A stretch of DNA of 47,051 nucleotides from positions 1 through 47,051 of the forward strand of contig CAKVBK010000003.1 of NCBI GenBank assembly GCA_934725285.1, in the 5' to 3' direction. This document shows positions 26,842 to 34,726 of the stretch, one piece after another; the stretch's first letter is position 1; the number at the start of each line of letters is the position of its first letter. Below the pieces are notes generated by a model. The model saw nothing but the letters and a program-made list of their open reading frames with translations. It made no database searches and was not told the origin of the DNA. This stretch comes from an uncultured Bacteroidales bacterium (GTDB lineage: Bacteria > Bacteroidota > Bacteroidia > Bacteroidales > UBA932). The position numbers and the translations under genes were made by a program.

Positions 26842-27753
26842 ATGATCACAAAATTCGCTGACGTATTCGCCGAACTCAAAGAGAAGGGCGTTTGCAAAAG
26901 AATGGTGGCCGCATGGGCTGTTGACGAGCACACCATCGAGGCTTGTGCCAAGGCATCGGAGATGGGGTTCGTGAAGGTTACCCTCGTGGGTGACAAGGAA
27001 CTCATCAAGGAGACCTGCCAGAAGAACAACATTGACATCGAACTCTTCGAGATTGTCAACGAGCCTGTCGAGCTCAAGGCTGTCTCAAGGGCCGTGCAGC
27101 TTGTACACGACGGAGAAGGAGATGTCCTGATGAAGGGCCTTTGCTCCACCGACAAGTTCCTCCGCGCCATCCTTAACAAGGAGACCGGACTTCTTCCTCC
27201 AAAGGGAGTTCTGAGCCACGTCGGTGTCATCGAAAGCCCTAACTATCACAAACTTCTCTTCCTGTCTGACATGGCTGTGATTCCTCTTCCTGACTTCCGT
27301 CAGAAGATGAAGATCGCTGGCTATCTGGTCGGTGTGGCCAAGTCATTCGGCATCGCCAAGCCTAAACTTGCGTTCATCGCCGCATCTGAGCAGGTTCTTG
27401 ACTCAATGCCTGCATGCATGGAGGCCGCCGCTCTTGCCAAGATGGTTGAGCGCGGACAGATCAAGGGATGCATCGCTGACGGTCCTTTGGCTCTGGATGT
27501 CGCGATTGACCAGGAGTCTGTGGAGATCAAGAAACTTGTCAGCCCGGTTGCCGGTGACGCTGACTGCCTTGAGTTCCCTAACATCGAGTCCGCAAATGTG
27601 TTCTGGAAGACAAACTCCAAACTCGCCACCGGCGTCAAGCAGGCCGGAATGCTCGTCGGAACAACCGTTCCTTGCGTGCTCGCGAGCCGCGCGGACAGCG
27701 TTGACACTAAACTGAACTCCATCGCTGAGGCTGTGATGTTCGTCAACAAGTAG
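26842..27753 (+). CDS. ptb: Phosphate acetyl/butyryltransferase family protein (Ptb type)
   Basis: The 303-residue protein is of the PTA/PTB fold. Visible conserved segments are DVLMKGLCSTDKFLRAILN, LSHVGVIE, LFLSDMAVIPLPD and GCIADGPLALDVAI. Length and sequence are closer to phosphate butyryltransferases than to the long Pta enzymes. Paired with acetate kinase, its real substrate is most likely acetyl-CoA, though butyryl-CoA or other short acyl-CoA is possible. It contains no GAATAT word. A hairpin terminator carrying a REP in its loop follows. Confidence 0.88.
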   Translation: MITKFADVFAELKEKGVCKRMVAAWAVDEHTIEACAKASEMGFVKVTLVGDKELIKETCQKNNIDIELFEIVNEPVELKAVSRAVQLVHDGEGDVLMKGLCSTDKFLRAILNKETGLLPPKGVLSHVGVIESPNYHKLLFLSDMAVIPLPDFRQKMKIAGYLVGVAKSFGIAKPKLAFIAASEQVLDSMPACMEAAALAKMVERGQIKGCIADGPLALDVAIDQESVEIKKLVSPVAGDADCLEFPNIESANVFWKTNSKLATGVKQAGMLVGTTVPCVLASRADSVDTKLNSIAEAVMFVNK

Positions 27754-27772
27754 TCTTTCTTTTGAATATAAT

Positions 27773-27822
27773 CTATTCCGCCCGGTCACTGAGCTTGTCG
27801 AAGTGCCGGGCGGAATAGTTTT
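27773..27822 (+). terminator. Terminator of ackA-ptb, with REP sequence in the loop
   Basis: A perfect 13-bp stem (CTATTCCGCCCGG / CCGGGCGGAATAG) encloses a 20-nt loop and is followed by TTTT. The loop itself is most of a REP unit, so a REP may have inserted into or been recruited by an existing terminator. Confidence 0.7.
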
Positions 27823-27849
27823 CGGTCACTTCGACAGGCTCAGTGACCG
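27783..27849. repeat. REP-like doublet (two inverted palindromic units)
   Basis: Unit 1 (27783-27808, core CACTGAGCTTGTCGAAGTG) and unit 2 (27823-27849, core CACTTCGACAGGCTCAGTG) are near-perfect reverse complements. Each is itself a palindrome: unit 2 has arms CGGTCACT and AGTGACCG around an 11-nt loop. They fill the gap between two convergent genes, the usual home of REP/BIME elements. The core resembles dispersed repeats known from many bacterial genomes. No REP-associated transposase is in the window. Confidence 0.75.
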
Positions 27850-27855
27850 GAGAGA

Positions 27856-29199
27856 TCAGTCAAACCACTCTTTCTCAGGGTCAACCTCTTCAGCCTGTTC
27901 CGGGTAGAACATATTCCTTGCAGGAAATTTTGTGGAATATTTTGTCCGCAGCTTGTCGAAAAGCTCGGCGGTGTGGCGCGCGAGTCCCGGGCCCTTGTAG
28001 GTGCTGGTGTTGGAGATGAAGATCCAGCATTCCCCGTCAGGAAAGTACTTGATCAGGGCGCTTGTCCCGGCGAAAGTTCCGGTACGTGTCCAGTAACCGT
28101 CCTTGGTGTCGTTCCATCCGAGAGAGTAGGTGCTCTCGTCGAAATATTCAGTCATCTGATCCATGCTTTCCTTGCTGATGATGTCGGGCACTTCCGGCTT
28201 TCCGTCAATGGACGCCACAAGCAGCGCAAGCTCAGGCGTCGATGCCGCCCATGCCCCCGCTCCGGAAAGTCCTGTCACATTGTTGCCACCGTAGCAGCGG
28301 GTGACCTTGCGGCCACTGTTGTTGAACTCCTCAGCCGGCTCGTCATCGTGCTGGACATAGTAGCGGGTCTCGTTGGGCAGTTTGTGCTTGTAGTAATTTC
28401 CCGCGATGTGGAAATCGACACATCCCGCCGGCCGCAGCACGTTTTCCTGCATGAAGGTCTCATAGTCCATTCCACTGACCTTCTCAATCACCATGGATAG
28501 AGCCAGATAACCGAAATTTGAATATTCCTGAGCGGTGCCCGGAACGAATTTCACCCTTCTTTTGAGTTGCAGCTCCATCAGTTGCTCCTGTGTCGGAACC
28601 TCTTTCCAACCGTTCTGCATCATTATCCAACGGGTCGAGAACATCGGATCTCCGCCACGTTTGGAGAATCCGCCCTTGTGCCGCAGCAGATCCTCGACAG
28701 TTATTCTGTAGTAAAGTGTGTCCTTTATGGCGGCATTGTAGGTGGAGTCATTCAGGATTCCGTCGGGACCGAATACATGATCTTTCAGACTCAGCTGTCC
28801 TCTCTCCTGCAGTACCATGACTCCGACAGCAGTCACAAGCTTGGAGACTGAAGCCATCCGCAGAATATTCCCGGGCAGCATCTCCTTCCCGGTGTCGGCC
28901 TCTCCGTAGCCTTTTGCGAAGAGCAGCGAGTCATTTCTCATGACGGACAGAGACGCCCCGTGTATTCCCCAGTAAGTCAGATAGTCTTTGACCATTTTGT
29001 CGAATCCGGCCAAAGACGATGTGTCTGACATCGCGTTTGTCAGGGTCTCGTTGAGGTTGACCGGAACTGGATGTGATTCCTGTTCCGCAGGCGCTCTCTT
29101 TCCGAACGCGGATTTCCCGGCTATGATGATGACAATCAGCGCGGCGATGAGACCCGCCGCGGAAGTGAAAAGTATCTTCCTTGTTCTGGAATCGGCCAT
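27856..29199 (-). CDS. Serine hydrolase, beta-lactamase class C family
   Basis: The 447-residue protein has an N-terminal membrane anchor (ILFTSAAGLIAALIVIIIAG) and a serine-hydrolase domain with the SxxK motif S117-V-S-K120 and the YxN motif Y226-S-N228. The third motif is not obvious. Such proteins are periplasmic or membrane-bound esterases, D-amino-acid peptidases or penicillin-binding-like enzymes; true beta-lactamase activity cannot be assumed. It is last in the six-gene minus-strand operon, 4 bases after the cytidylate-kinase-like gene. Start in a GAATATG context. Confidence 0.85.
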   Translation of the reverse strand: MADSRTRKILFTSAAGLIAALIVIIIAGKSAFGKRAPAEQESHPVPVNLNETLTNAMSDTSSLAGFDKMVKDYLTYWGIHGASLSVMRNDSLLFAKGYGEADTGKEMLPGNILRMASVSKLVTAVGVMVLQERGQLSLKDHVFGPDGILNDSTYNAAIKDTLYYRITVEDLLRHKGGFSKRGGDPMFSTRWIMMQNGWKEVPTQEQLMELQLKRRVKFVPGTAQEYSNFGYLALSMVIEKVSGMDYETFMQENVLRPAGCVDFHIAGNYYKHKLPNETRYYVQHDDEPAEEFNNSGRKVTRCYGGNNVTGLSGAGAWAASTPELALLVASIDGKPEVPDIISKESMDQMTEYFDESTYSLGWNDTKDGYWTRTGTFAGTSALIKYFPDGECWIFISNTSTYKGPGLARHTAELFDKLRTKYSTKFPARNMFYPEQAEEVDPEKEWFD

Positions 29200-29203
29200 A
29201 TTC

Positions 29204-29815
29204 TTAGATCAGTCCAGCCTTTTTCCCGAAGTCGATGATAAAGTCTGCGGTTCCTTCTATTCCCAACATGGAGGAATCAATGCACATGTCATAGTCCGAC
29301 GCCGCTCCCCAGTTGCCGAAAGTGAAGAAGTTATAGTAGGTCTCCCTTGTCCTGTCCTGCCTTCCGATTCTGTCGCGTGCCTCTTCCGCGCTTATCTTCA
29401 GCCTTTCCGCGACCCTTTTCTCCCGGTCCTCCATAGGAGCGGTGATGAACACGTCAAGGCACTTGAGATCACGGAGGATATAATTGGAGCACCTTCCCAC
29501 GAAGATGGCGGGACCTTTCGCCGCTATATTCCTGATCACTTCACTTTGGATCTTGAAAAGCTCGTTGTCGCCGACATAGTTCTGCGCACCGCCGAACCTC
29601 CCGGTCCCGAAGAAAGATGAAATGTTGAATATGCTCCTTTTCTCGTCGCTGCGCTCGAACAGTTCCTTGCTGAACCCGCTCTCGTCCGCAGCCTTGGAGA
29701 TCAGTTCGTTGTCATAGACGGGAATGCCAAGACTCTCGCTGATTCTTAGCGCTATGAGCTTGCCGCCGCTTCCGAACTGGCGTCCGATGTTGATTATTGT
29801 GTGTTGTCCGTTCAT
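29204..29815 (-). CDS. Cytidylate kinase-like family protein
   Basis: The 203-residue P-loop protein starts IINIGRQFGSGGKLIALRISESLGIPVYDNELI, with GRQFGSGG as the nucleotide-binding loop, as in the cytidylate-kinase-like family common in gut bacteria. Later segments AKGPAIFVGRCSNYIL and VFITAPMEDREKRVAERL fit the kinase fold. It is not the essential Cmk, which differs in sequence, and the true substrate is unknown. The ATG at 29815 (GAATATG context) is preferred; the longer frame from 29866 overlaps the MATE gene. Confidence 0.87.
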   Translation of the reverse strand: MNGQHTIINIGRQFGSGGKLIALRISESLGIPVYDNELISKAADESGFSKELFERSDEKRSIFNISSFFGTGRFGGAQNYVGDNELFKIQSEVIRNIAAKGPAIFVGRCSNYILRDLKCLDVFITAPMEDREKRVAERLKISAEEARDRIGRQDRTRETYYNFFTFGNWGAASDYDMCIDSSMLGIEGTADFIIDFGKKAGLI

Positions 29816-29828
29816 ATTCAATTGATTT

Positions 29829-31226
29829 TTATGAGATCGCACTGCCGAGGATTGTTGGCTCGTCACCGTCCTTGAGCTTGCTGAACTTGCGCATGAGATT
29901 GCTGATCAAGAACAATGTCGTGACGCATGCCAGCGCGTCGGAAATCGGGAACGCCGCGAAAACACCATGGATGTCAAAGAACAGCGGCATGATGTAAAGC
30001 ATCGGCACAAGGTACAGCAGTTGGCGGCTCAGAGACAGGAAGATGGATTTCCTGACCATCCCGAGGCTTTGGAACAGATTGGTGGAAACCATCTGCCATC
30101 CCACAAGCAGCACCACAGGATTCATCACCCTCAGTCCTTTGTCAGCCAATACCTTAAGATCCGGGTCGTTCGTGAATATGCTGACCATCACTCCAGGGAA
30201 GAACTCCGAGGCGATGAACCAGAAACCAGTGATGAGCGTGGCCCACATAGATGTGCGCAGGAAGACCTCCCGAACCCTTGAATATTTCCTCGCCCCGAAA
30301 TTATATCCGGCGATAGGCTGCATACCTTGGTTGAATCCCATCACCACCATTATGAACAGGAAGTTGATTCTGTTCACGATTCCATAGGCTCCGATGGCGA
30401 GGTCTCCGCCGTATTTGAGAAGCTGCTGGTTGATGAACATCGTCACGATGCATGACGCGGAGTTCATCAGGAATGGTCCCATGCCGATTGACAGCGAATC
30501 CTTTGCGATTCTCCATTCCAGACTGAAGAATCCTTTCGGCAGACGAAGGACATTGTCCCTGCGCATGAAGTAGTATATTGAATATGCCAATGAGACGGCC
30601 TGGCATATCACTGTCGCCAAAGCGGCTCCGCGCACACCCATTCCGAAAGTGAATATGAATATCGGGTCGAGAATGCTGTTGAAAATCACCGTGAACAAGG
30701 TCAGGCCCATCGCCATCTTTGGATTGCCCGAAGATCGGATGACGCTGTTCAGTCCGAAGTAAAGGTGTGTGATGACATTCCCGTAGAGAATGATCTCCAT
30801 GTAGTCTCTGGCGTACTTCAGCGTGTTCTCGCTGGCTCCGAAAAAGTAGAGGATCGGATCCAGGAACATAAGGCAGAACACTGTGAACAGGAGGCCGACG
30901 ATGCAGTTCAGGGTCACCTCGTTGGCCAGCACCTTGTTCGCTATCTTATAGTTCCTCTGACCAAGCAGCACGGAGATCATCGTCGCCGCCCCGACCCCGA
31001 CAAGGGTGCCAAGCGCCGTGCTCAAATTCATCAGAGGGAAAGTGACCGCAAGTCCGGATATGGCCAGCGACCCTGTTCCGGGAATATGCCCGATGTAGAT
31101 GCTGTCCACCATATTATAGAGAGAAGACGCAGTCATAGCTATTATGCCAGGGACTGCGTACTTCTTGAGCAACTTTCCGATGCTCTCACTTCCAAGCTCG
31201 GTAGGAGCCGTTTGTGTCTGTGACAT
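29829..31226 (-). CDS. MATE family efflux transporter
   Basis: The 465-residue protein has twelve membrane helices and MATE signatures: KYAVPGIIAMTASSLYNMVD at the N-terminus, VGVGAATMISVLLGQRNYK, and GFNQGMQPIAGYNFGARKY in the second half. Such pumps export organic cations or drugs in exchange for Na+ or H+. It lies between an FKBP-like lipoprotein gene (11 bases upstream) and the cytidylate-kinase-like gene (13 bases downstream). Confidence 0.93.
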   Translation of the reverse strand: MSQTQTAPTELGSESIGKLLKKYAVPGIIAMTASSLYNMVDSIYIGHIPGTGSLAISGLAVTFPLMNLSTALGTLVGVGAATMISVLLGQRNYKIANKVLANEVTLNCIVGLLFTVFCLMFLDPILYFFGASENTLKYARDYMEIILYGNVITHLYFGLNSVIRSSGNPKMAMGLTLFTVIFNSILDPIFIFTFGMGVRGAALATVICQAVSLAYSIYYFMRRDNVLRLPKGFFSLEWRIAKDSLSIGMGPFLMNSASCIVTMFINQQLLKYGGDLAIGAYGIVNRINFLFIMVVMGFNQGMQPIAGYNFGARKYSRVREVFLRTSMWATLITGFWFIASEFFPGVMVSIFTNDPDLKVLADKGLRVMNPVVLLVGWQMVSTNLFQSLGMVRKSIFLSLSRQLLYLVPMLYIMPLFFDIHGVFAAFPISDALACVTTLFLISNLMRKFSKLKDGDEPTILGSAIS

Positions 31227-31237
31227 TGTTCTTTCTG

Positions 31238-32284
31238 TTATTCTTTGTCAACAATCTCAATCTCGAAAGTCAGCGGGGCGAATCTTGGAATCGCGTTGCC
31301 GCTGCCGCTGTAACCATAGCCAAGGGCAGAGTAGAACGCGCAGATTCCTTTCTCGTATGATTTCATTTTGGAAAGGCAATACGAGAATCCGTTGATGGTT
31401 GTGCTCCCGTCGGAACTGCTTGTCCCTCCGAGAGTTATGTCGGTGTAGGTCTCGCTCAGCTTGACCATTTGCGGCTCGTATGTCTTGGAGGAAGAATAAA
31501 TTCCGTAGAACTTGGCCGTATCCTCGATGGTGGTGTCGAACACCTGCCCGTTCAGAAGCCTTCCGATATAGTTGATGTAGAACGTTGTGTCACGCGGAAA
31601 TGTGGTGGTGTCCGTAGGCTCTTTGAGCTGCTGGTAGTAGTAGCCGTAGAAAGTGGAGTCCACATCGTTCATGTTGCGGGCTGTGAACCTTTCCAATGAA
31701 TCGATCTCCCATTTGTAGATGTCTTCAGCCTTGTCTGTCAATGTGAGAGTGTAGATGGCGTTGTCTCCGCTCTTGTTCTTGTAAAACTCTTCGGCGGTTG
31801 TGTAATCCTCCTTGGTTGACAATGTGGAGTTGAGCCATCCCGGCACAACCACTGTTCTTGTACCTCCTACCTTCATGCCTTTGATGGCCTCCAGGACACC
31901 AGGCTGTGTGGCATAGTAAGAATTCATCACCACAGTAGGCCCGTAGTAGTTCCCTTTGGTGTAGCTGCCGATCTGCTGCGCCACTTTTTCATCGGAAGTG
32001 CTGCTGATGTTCCCGTCCAGATCTGTTGATGTGTAGTTTATGAAATAATAATAGTCATCATCCGTGATGGCTTCCCCTGTTCCGGGCTGGTCATCAATGA
32101 TGTAGACCCCAAGTCCGGTCGGCTTGACATCGGGATGGCGCACACTCATCCATGCCTCTATGTAAAGCTTCACGTCATCGTTCTCGTAGGTGGTTGCCTC
32201 CTTCGCGCAAGATGCTGCCAGGAGCAATGTGGCGGATATGGCCACGTGACCCGCAAATGAAATTCCTTTCTTTGGTATGTTCAT
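31238..32284 (-). CDS. Lipoprotein with two FKBP-like domains
   Basis: The 348-residue protein has a lipoprotein signal (ISATLLLAASC) and two FKBP-type modules. In the first, YYYFINYTSTDLDG and GVLEAIKGMKVGGTRTVVVPG are recognisable; in the second, FYINYIGRLLNGQVFD and GYGYSGSGNAIPRFAPLTFEIEIVDKE. FKBP domains are peptidyl-prolyl isomerases or chaperones of exported proteins. Several loops are long and irregular, so catalytic activity is uncertain. The ATG at 32284 directly precedes the signal sequence; the upstream extension overlaps the previous gene. Confidence 0.82.
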   Translation of the reverse strand: MNIPKKGISFAGHVAISATLLLAASCAKEATTYENDDVKLYIEAWMSVRHPDVKPTGLGVYIIDDQPGTGEAITDDDYYYFINYTSTDLDGNISSTSDEKVAQQIGSYTKGNYYGPTVVMNSYYATQPGVLEAIKGMKVGGTRTVVVPGWLNSTLSTKEDYTTAEEFYKNKSGDNAIYTLTLTDKAEDIYKWEIDSLERFTARNMNDVDSTFYGYYYQQLKEPTDTTTFPRDTTFYINYIGRLLNGQVFDTTIEDTAKFYGIYSSSKTYEPQMVKLSETYTDITLGGTSSSDGSTTINGFSYCLSKMKSYEKGICAFYSALGYGYSGSGNAIPRFAPLTFEIEIVDKE

Positions 32285-32307
32285 AACAGTTTTCTTTTTT
32301 TCATCAA

Positions 32308-32853
32308 TTATTCGGAAACGCTGCTTATCCACAAATGATAGGCCAAAGCCGAGTTGCCTGGCACTATGCCTGTCGTGTGCTTGCCGAATCCATACTTCCC
32401 GCTGAACAGCACATAGCATTCGTCTCCCGCTTTGACGCCTTCCATCCCTGTTTTCAGCCCCTTTACGAAATTGTCGTCGTTGAACAGAAATGTGTCTGTC
32501 TTGAAGACGGTGCTGTCGGACACTGTCCAATTGGATGACTCGGCGAAGTCTTTGTCATTGGTGATGAAAAGGTTGCCGGCGCCAAGGCTGGATCCGCTGA
32601 TCATGTAGCCGGCATATTTGAATACGACCGTGCCTCCCTCCTTGAGCGCGTCGCCATCACCGCTTTTGACGGTGACCCTGACCGGACCGTCAAAATAATC
32701 AACAGTGGCTTCGGTGTTTTGTTCTGTCAGTGAGTTGACTATGGATTCTATGTTCTTTTCCTGCTGGCTGTAGATGTCGTTCTCGTTCTTGCTGCATGAT
32801 GAGGCAAGAAGCGCGAACGCCAGGACTGGAGCTATGAAGTGTCTCATTGTCAT
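32308..32853 (-). CDS. FKBP-type peptidyl-prolyl isomerase-like lipoprotein
   Basis: The protein is about 181 residues with a lipobox (FALLASSC) and one FKBP fold: GGTVVFKYAGYMISG, FVKGLKTGMEGVKAGDECYVLFSGKYGFG, and IVPGNSALAYHLWI. The first ATG overlaps the nrnA stop as ATGA, which favours start 32853; a second ATG at 32847 is possible. It is likely tethered to the periplasmic side of a membrane, helping fold exported proteins. Confidence 0.84.
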   Translation of the reverse strand: MTMRHFIAPVLAFALLASSCSKNENDIYSQQEKNIESIVNSLTEQNTEATVDYFDGPVRVTVKSGDGDALKEGGTVVFKYAGYMISGSSLGAGNLFITNDKDFAESSNWTVSDSTVFKTDTFLFNDDNFVKGLKTGMEGVKAGDECYVLFSGKYGFGKHTTGIVPGNSALAYHLWISSVSE

Positions 32854-33884
32854 TTCCCAAAAAACTCCCTTGTCGCTTTCAATATGTATGCCTCGGCGTC
32901 CGAAACCGTCCCAAGGTCCTTCCCGATAACCAGTTTTCCCCCGGCGGCCTGCTCGTGGCCTCCTCCGTTGAAATAAGCGGCGGCGCATGCATTCGCCGAT
33001 GTCCCTTTCTTTGACCTGACTGAAACCCTGAGGGTGTCTCCTTCCTGTGTGAGGAATATGCTCATCCGCACCGTCGCTATCGACAATGGCATATTCACAA
33101 ATCCCTCGCTCTCGCCGCGCCTGAAGTCGAATTTTTTCTGAATATCCTCGTCCAAGATGATATATGCGGCTCCGTCATGTGTGATCCTGAGCCGATCGCT
33201 CATCAGATACCCCATCAGCCTCAGCCTGTTCTCTCTGTAATTATTGTACAGTCTTGAGAGGATGGCTTCTCTGTCGACACCTGCTCCGATGAGGGCTGCG
33301 GCCATCTCAAGGGTCCCCGGAAACACTGAGTTGGCAAAATTATTCGTGTCTGTCGTCATCCCTGTCAGGAGCGAGGCGGCGCATCGGTATGGCAGGGCAG
33401 AGGCATTGTGATTCACGTCCGGCATCTCCATAAGCACATTGTACAGAAGTTCACTGGCTGATGAGATTTCTGTTTCGGAGTAAACAAGGTCAAAGGATTC
33501 TTTCTCGGGGTTCAAGTGATGATCCACGAGCACCTTGCCTGCGGTTGACTCTCTGAGTGGGATCTCCATCCCCGCCGTCCTTGAGAACGAAGGGCAGTCC
33601 AGGCAGAACACGAGGTCGCTGGAGGCTATTCTGTCCGCGGCCATGCCAGGCTCCTTGTCGAACACCATCAATTGCCCCGGGGAGACACCTTCCGTGATGA
33701 ACGAGAGAGTGTCAGGAATGCTGTCCGGCACGATCAAGGCGGCATCCTTGCCCCTGATCTCTGTCAGATAGAAAAGCAAAGCCGTGCCGCTCCCCAGCGC
33801 ATCCCCGTCTGGATGTGTGTGAACGGCTATCGTTATCCGGGAAGCGCTTCCCGTCATCTTGTCTAAAACTTCGATGTCTTTCAT
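32850..33884 (-). CDS. nrnA: DHH family phosphoesterase, NrnA-type (oligoribonuclease/pAp phosphatase)
   Basis: The 344-residue protein has DHH motif I HTHPDGDALGS (22-32), motif II LDCPS (95-99), motif III VDHH (120-123) and the C-terminal DHHA1 motif FNGGGHEQAAG. NrnA degrades short RNA oligomers to mononucleotides and dephosphorylates pAp in the cytoplasm. It is first in a six-gene minus-strand operon; a TAnnTTTG match (minus strand, 33901-33894) lies just upstream. The ATG at 33884 gives the normal start. Confidence 0.9.
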   Translation of the reverse strand: MKDIEVLDKMTGSASRITIAVHTHPDGDALGSGTALLFYLTEIRGKDAALIVPDSIPDTLSFITEGVSPGQLMVFDKEPGMAADRIASSDLVFCLDCPSFSRTAGMEIPLRESTAGKVLVDHHLNPEKESFDLVYSETEISSASELLYNVLMEMPDVNHNASALPYRCAASLLTGMTTDTNNFANSVFPGTLEMAAALIGAGVDREAILSRLYNNYRENRLRLMGYLMSDRLRITHDGAAYIILDEDIQKKFDFRRGESEGFVNMPLSIATVRMSIFLTQEGDTLRVSVRSKKGTSANACAAAYFNGGGHEQAAGGKLVIGKDLGTVSDAEAYILKATREFFGK

Positions 33885-33911
33885 TGTTGTCTGCAAAATT
33901 ACAAATATTAT

Positions 33912-33943
33912 ATTGCATTTCATAAATCAATTTTCTAACTTTG
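33912..33943 (+). promoter_or_regulatory. Promoter of the 33999 gene-DUF3822-rsmD operon
   Basis: ATTG (33912-33915), a 20-nt spacer and TAACTTTG (33936-33943) fit the Bacteroidota promoter with one mismatch. The start would be near 33950, about 49 nt before the ATG at 33999. Confidence 0.55.
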
Positions 33944-33998
33944 TCAAGAATTGACGCTTAGTCTTTTCGCCATTAGAAAAACATAAAAACTAAGAATA

Positions 33999-34712
33999 AT
34001 GAACAAGACACTGAAAACGATCCTTTGCATCGTGCTGGCGCTTTGCGCAATCCTATTGGTCTACAAGATCTATGACGGCATTATGGAGCCGGTCAGATTC
34101 AACAAGGAAGTCGAGGCCAGGAAGAAAGTCGCTGTCCAGAGACTGAAGGACATCCGTGACCTTCAGGTCGCCTTCAAGAGCGTGAACGAGAAGTTCACGG
34201 CGTCATTCGACACTCTCAAGCAGTTCTACAACAACGGTCAGATGGTTGTCCTTATGCAGGTCGGCTCAAAAGATGACTCGCTTGCCGTGGCACATACCAA
34301 TGAGGTCAAGAAGTCCAACAGAGGCATAACGGATGAAGGCCTTTACAAGCTCTACAAGGAAGGTGACAAGAATCTCGTTTTCTCGATTCAGAACAAGATA
34401 GCCGTGAAGGACACCCTGTTCCGTGGCAGGCCTGATTTCGACATCAACAAGATCGATGTTATTCCTTTCGCCACCGAAGGCGAGGCGGTGGCCGCTGTCA
34501 CGAAGATAGAGATGGACGCCGTCGTGAAGAAGGTTTCCGGTGTCAACGTCCCGCTGTTCGAGGCCAAGATGCCTTGGAAGTCCATTCTTAACGGTCTCAA
34601 CCACCAGTTGGTTGTCAATCTTGTCGCTGAGTGCGAGGATCAGGGCCGCTATGAGGGTCTCATGGTCGGAAGCATCTCTGCTCCTAACAACAACGTTGGC
34701 AACTGGGAGTAG
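33999..34712 (+). CDS. Conserved membrane-anchored protein of unknown function
   Basis: The 237-residue protein has one N-terminal membrane helix (ILCIVLALCAILLVYKIY) followed by a short coiled-coil (VEARKKVAVQRLKDIRDLQVAF) and a soluble domain ending NLVAECEDQGRYEGLMVGS. I recognise no known catalytic motif. It stands first before DUF3822 and rsmD, an arrangement I associate with Bacteroidales, so it is probably a lineage-conserved protein rather than an acquired one. Confidence 0.75.
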   Translation: MNKTLKTILCIVLALCAILLVYKIYDGIMEPVRFNKEVEARKKVAVQRLKDIRDLQVAFKSVNEKFTASFDTLKQFYNNGQMVVLMQVGSKDDSLAVAHTNEVKKSNRGITDEGLYKLYKEGDKNLVFSIQNKIAVKDTLFRGRPDFDINKIDVIPFATEGEAVAAVTKIEMDAVVKKVSGVNVPLFEAKMPWKSILNGLNHQLVVNLVAECEDQGRYEGLMVGSISAPNNNVGNWE

Positions 34713-34726
34713 CGCCAGTGACGCGG

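Noticed and set aside
26031..27230. 399-codon open frame on the minus strand
   Set aside because: Antisense to both acetate kinase and the ptb-like gene, crossing their intergenic gap; composition is that of a shadow frame.
27856..29199. Calling the serine hydrolase an antibiotic-resistance beta-lactamase
   Set aside because: SxxK and YxN occur in many esterases and peptidases. The third motif is unclear, and the operon gives no sign of resistance.
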